Assembly: GCA_030544235.1 (NCBI GenBank)
Contig: CM060466.1
Coordinates: 1,976,592 to 2,040,591 of the forward strand
Length of the DNA stretch: 64,000 nucleotides
Origin: Lepturacanthus savala
Lineage: Eukaryota > Chordata > Actinopteri > Scombriformes > Trichiuridae
Direction of reading: 5' to 3'
Shown: positions 61,498 through 64,000 of the stretch, piece after piece
Layout of the letters: each line of letters starts with the position of its first letter
Position numbering within the stretch: position 1 is the first letter of the stretch
Notes under the pieces: model-generated
Told to the model about the DNA's origin: nothing
The model's database searches: none
Seen by the model: the letters and a program-made list of their open reading frames with translations, nothing else
Made by a program: the position numbers and the translations under genes

Positions 61498-64000
61498 AGG
61501 TGAACATGACACCAGCTACAACCAGTGTGAGCCTTGTGTTTTCCTGATGCCTGACTGCTTTGTGTTAAGGAGCTGGTTTGGAACTGAATTCTCTATTCCC
61601 CATGTAGCCCGAGCTGCACAAAAGACCAAGAGATACACTCTGAAACTACTCGGGTTTCTAAAAATACATTCTGCATGTTTAAGCTCACACACTTTCAGTG
61701 ATATACTACAGAAAAGTGATGGGGAACATTGAACACCAGGTATTAAAACAAATACATAAAAATAAGTTATCTTGTTAGTTTATTGTAGTTTTTATAGTTT
61801 ATTAGCAATATGAAATATTCTTAACTATATTTTTGGCAAGAATTTTATTTTAAGTGTGAAGCATCACAGGTGCTGTGGACTCAGTTTATCCTTTTCAACT
61901 AGTAACAACTTCAAGATCCACTACACAATAGGTCAGACATCAACGACATATCATATGATTCCTTGTAATATGAAGGAGCTTCTGATGAATTTGGTCCCAA
62001 GAATCAATGTTTGAAGTAAAAAAAAGATAGAGGAAAGGCAGCTTGCAAGCTCATGTTGAACTACCTGCTCAAAAAACAGCAACTTAAGAAAACTGATATT
62101 TTTCTCAAAAGTTGGTGAATCAAACAAGAGATAGAATGTGAATAAATGTGTGACTAGTATCTTGTTCATGCATCTCCACAAGATCTTAATGAGCTAATAG
62201 TAATTAAAACAATAGCCAAGTGGATTGAAATTATAATAACCGTTCATTGATCATCATTAGTTCATAAAGATGTAATTACTTAATAATTCTTTTATAAAGC
62301 AGTGGTGTTGATATGATGAAAACTTAGAACGTTACAGCAACTGCTCTGTCAGACAACATGGATTTATATTTACAACAAGCTGTAAATGTCTGTTATGTAA
62401 ATACTATGGTATAAACCATGAACCCATCACAGTGATAAATATATGTGACATTTCCCATTCAAAAGTAAAACCAGTAGTGTGTCAGGTTACTGAATAAACC
62501 ACTGTCAACAGACTGATTCCCTACACGCTAAACACACACATGCACATATACAAATGTGCACACACACAATTTTAATGTCCCTTGTTCATTATAACATGGA
62601 AAAAATTACATGTCCTGAAGGACCTGCAGGAGGAGCAGGATGAGAAAGTCAAAAACTTTTTAAAATACGTGATTTTTTGTAAAAATTTGTGTTTACACAA
62701 AATGATGTAACTGAAAAAGAATGATAAATTTTAAATATTTAATCCACTTTAGTTGATAGCATTCTTGTTTCTTTTTAAACTTTTTTAAGAGAGTTAAAGT
62801 TAAAGTTAAGTTTTTAGGGTTACACAACATAAGATTTTTGAAATTGTCCCATCTACATGTGTACATTCACACGTATGATACAAAGAACATTGAAATTAAC
62901 ATCAAGATGAAGATGCTGTTTTACTCTCCGGACCTTTTATATTTTAAATGGGCATATTTGTCATGTTATCATCACATAATGCAGACTTAGGAAATAATGA
63001 GTGAGAAAATATTGCAAATGAGCGTATGGATGAAACAAGATTCATTTGGCGATAGGCAAGACTGAACCAATCATTTGACTATGTAAATTATTACACCCCT
63101 TATCTTTGTATGATATATGCATATATATGTGTGTGTGTGTAGTGTGCTGCTAGCAATTTGAATAGACATGCATTGTTTATATATATTTAGGTACATTGTC
63201 TTTTTTTTTGCATATTCAGTTTTACAAGTTTTAGTTTTTCCTTTTTCACTTCCCCCTCTGTTTTTCAGCATCCTGGAGAGGAATGATTTACACTCCACCA
63301 AGTTCTGTTTAATTTATGTTTATTTATTTTAAGTTTTTCTGTTTTTTTATTCTTATTTTTCTTTCTTCATCTCTGTGATCATAAAAAGGAAGAAGCAGTG
63401 CTCCTGCACTTGGGTCCCTGAATGCAACACACACACACTCACACTTAGTATTAAGTACAAGGTGAGATGAGAAAGGTACTTGTGTAATCATGAGGAAGAG
63501 AGGGGATGCAGCACACAGGGTGTGTTATATTTAGCATCTCCAAGTATCTGTGTGTGTGTAATTACTGCAACACTACAGGGACTTAACTCCCAGACTGCCT
63601 GATTCTATGATTTCTATGTTACACACTTCTGAAGCAAATGCTTTAATTAGGGGAGCTTCTTCCCCCCTCTCTCTCTCTGTGCTGTATAATTATTTGTTCT
63701 GTTCTCATATGCATGAGGAGAGGAGCAGAGAAGAGGAGAGGGGAGGTTTATTTTTAGTTTGGTCAGCAGGTTGTTTGGCTGTAAGGAGGGACCGCATGGC
63801 TTCAACCCCGGATTAGAGACACCTACAGTGACACACAAGCTCACAAGTGTGACTATTTAGTTACACATCGGCAGGTAAGCCCTGGTACACATGCACACAA
63901 CCAATTGTATTAAAAATCTACAAATAAAAGCAGTAATACAGACATTTTTTAAATTTTTTACTAATACATGTAATGTTCCTCATACTTGAATAAATGTTAA
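61000..64000. other. upstream part of the micu3 locus, no exon recognised
   Basis: The 5' neighbour exon of micu3 (expected to encode a segment resembling LFRNLKEK) was searched for by eye on the minus strand and not found. The stretch contains (CA)n near 61047, (GT)n at 61457-61491, a short (TG)n near 63131 and T-rich tracts. Probably a long intron. Confidence 0.45.
61457..61491. repeat. (GT)n microsatellite
   Basis: About 35 bp of GT repeat. The 146-codon frame running through it (61292-61732) is an artefact with a poly Val-Cys stretch. Confidence 0.94.

Noticed and set aside
61292..61732. 146-codon plus-strand frame with a Cys-Val run
   Set aside because: Driven by a (GT)n microsatellite in a micu3 intron or upstream region; no homology seen.

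Overview
The window is a piece of a ray-finned (teleost) fish chromosome. The evidence is split, intron-rich vertebrate genes, many microsatellites, and dispersed repeat families typical of teleosts. Everything recognised as a gene lies on the minus strand.

Layout, left to right. (1) 23-1005: the first two coding exons of nsmce1 (SMC5/6 complex subunit); the rest lies off the left edge. (2) 1.0-5.6 kb: intergenic sequence with degenerate repeats and a CpG-rich patch near 2.5 kb. (3) 5856-15834: a complete vps37a gene (ESCRT-I subunit) in 11 coding exons, 382 codons, joined by eye with every splice phase consistent. Its CpG-rich promoter is near 15.8-16.2 kb. (4) 17.3-37.6 kb: a tandem array in which every unit carries a U3 small nucleolar RNA gene on the minus strand. 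I count 22 full-length copies and 5 fragments. Two further full-length, CpG-containing copies lie outside the array at 38.8 and 40.1 kb, giving 24 full-length U3 loci in about 22.7 kb. (5) 40.4-43.8 kb: mostly empty, with one unexplained exon-like segment at 42.78-42.88 kb. (6) 43813-60999: the ten C-terminal coding exons of micu3 (EF-hand regulator of the mitochondrial calcium uniporter); its 5' exons were not found and probably lie beyond the right edge. The introns hold microsatellites and a Tc1/mariner-type miniature element.

The U3 cluster is the main discovery. Each full copy is 216 nt (one is 214), about the length of human U3. It begins with the U3 5' end (AAGACTATACTTTCAGGGAT...), keeps box C', B and C positions and helix pairing, and is preceded at -47 to -61 by an invariant PSE-like snRNA promoter block. 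There are two sequence classes: an AT-rich, CpG-poor class filling the array, and a GC/CpG-rich class at 38.8 and 40.1 kb. They differ by paired substitutions that preserve U3 helices, so the array does not look like simple decayed pseudogenes. The array grew by block duplications, including an almost identical 3.58-kb tandem duplication at about 27.1-34.3 kb.

The protein genes are unrelated in pathway (SMC5/6 repair, ESCRT-I sorting, mitochondrial calcium uptake). No functional link among them is claimed; the U3 RNAs would act in nucleolar 18S rRNA processing.
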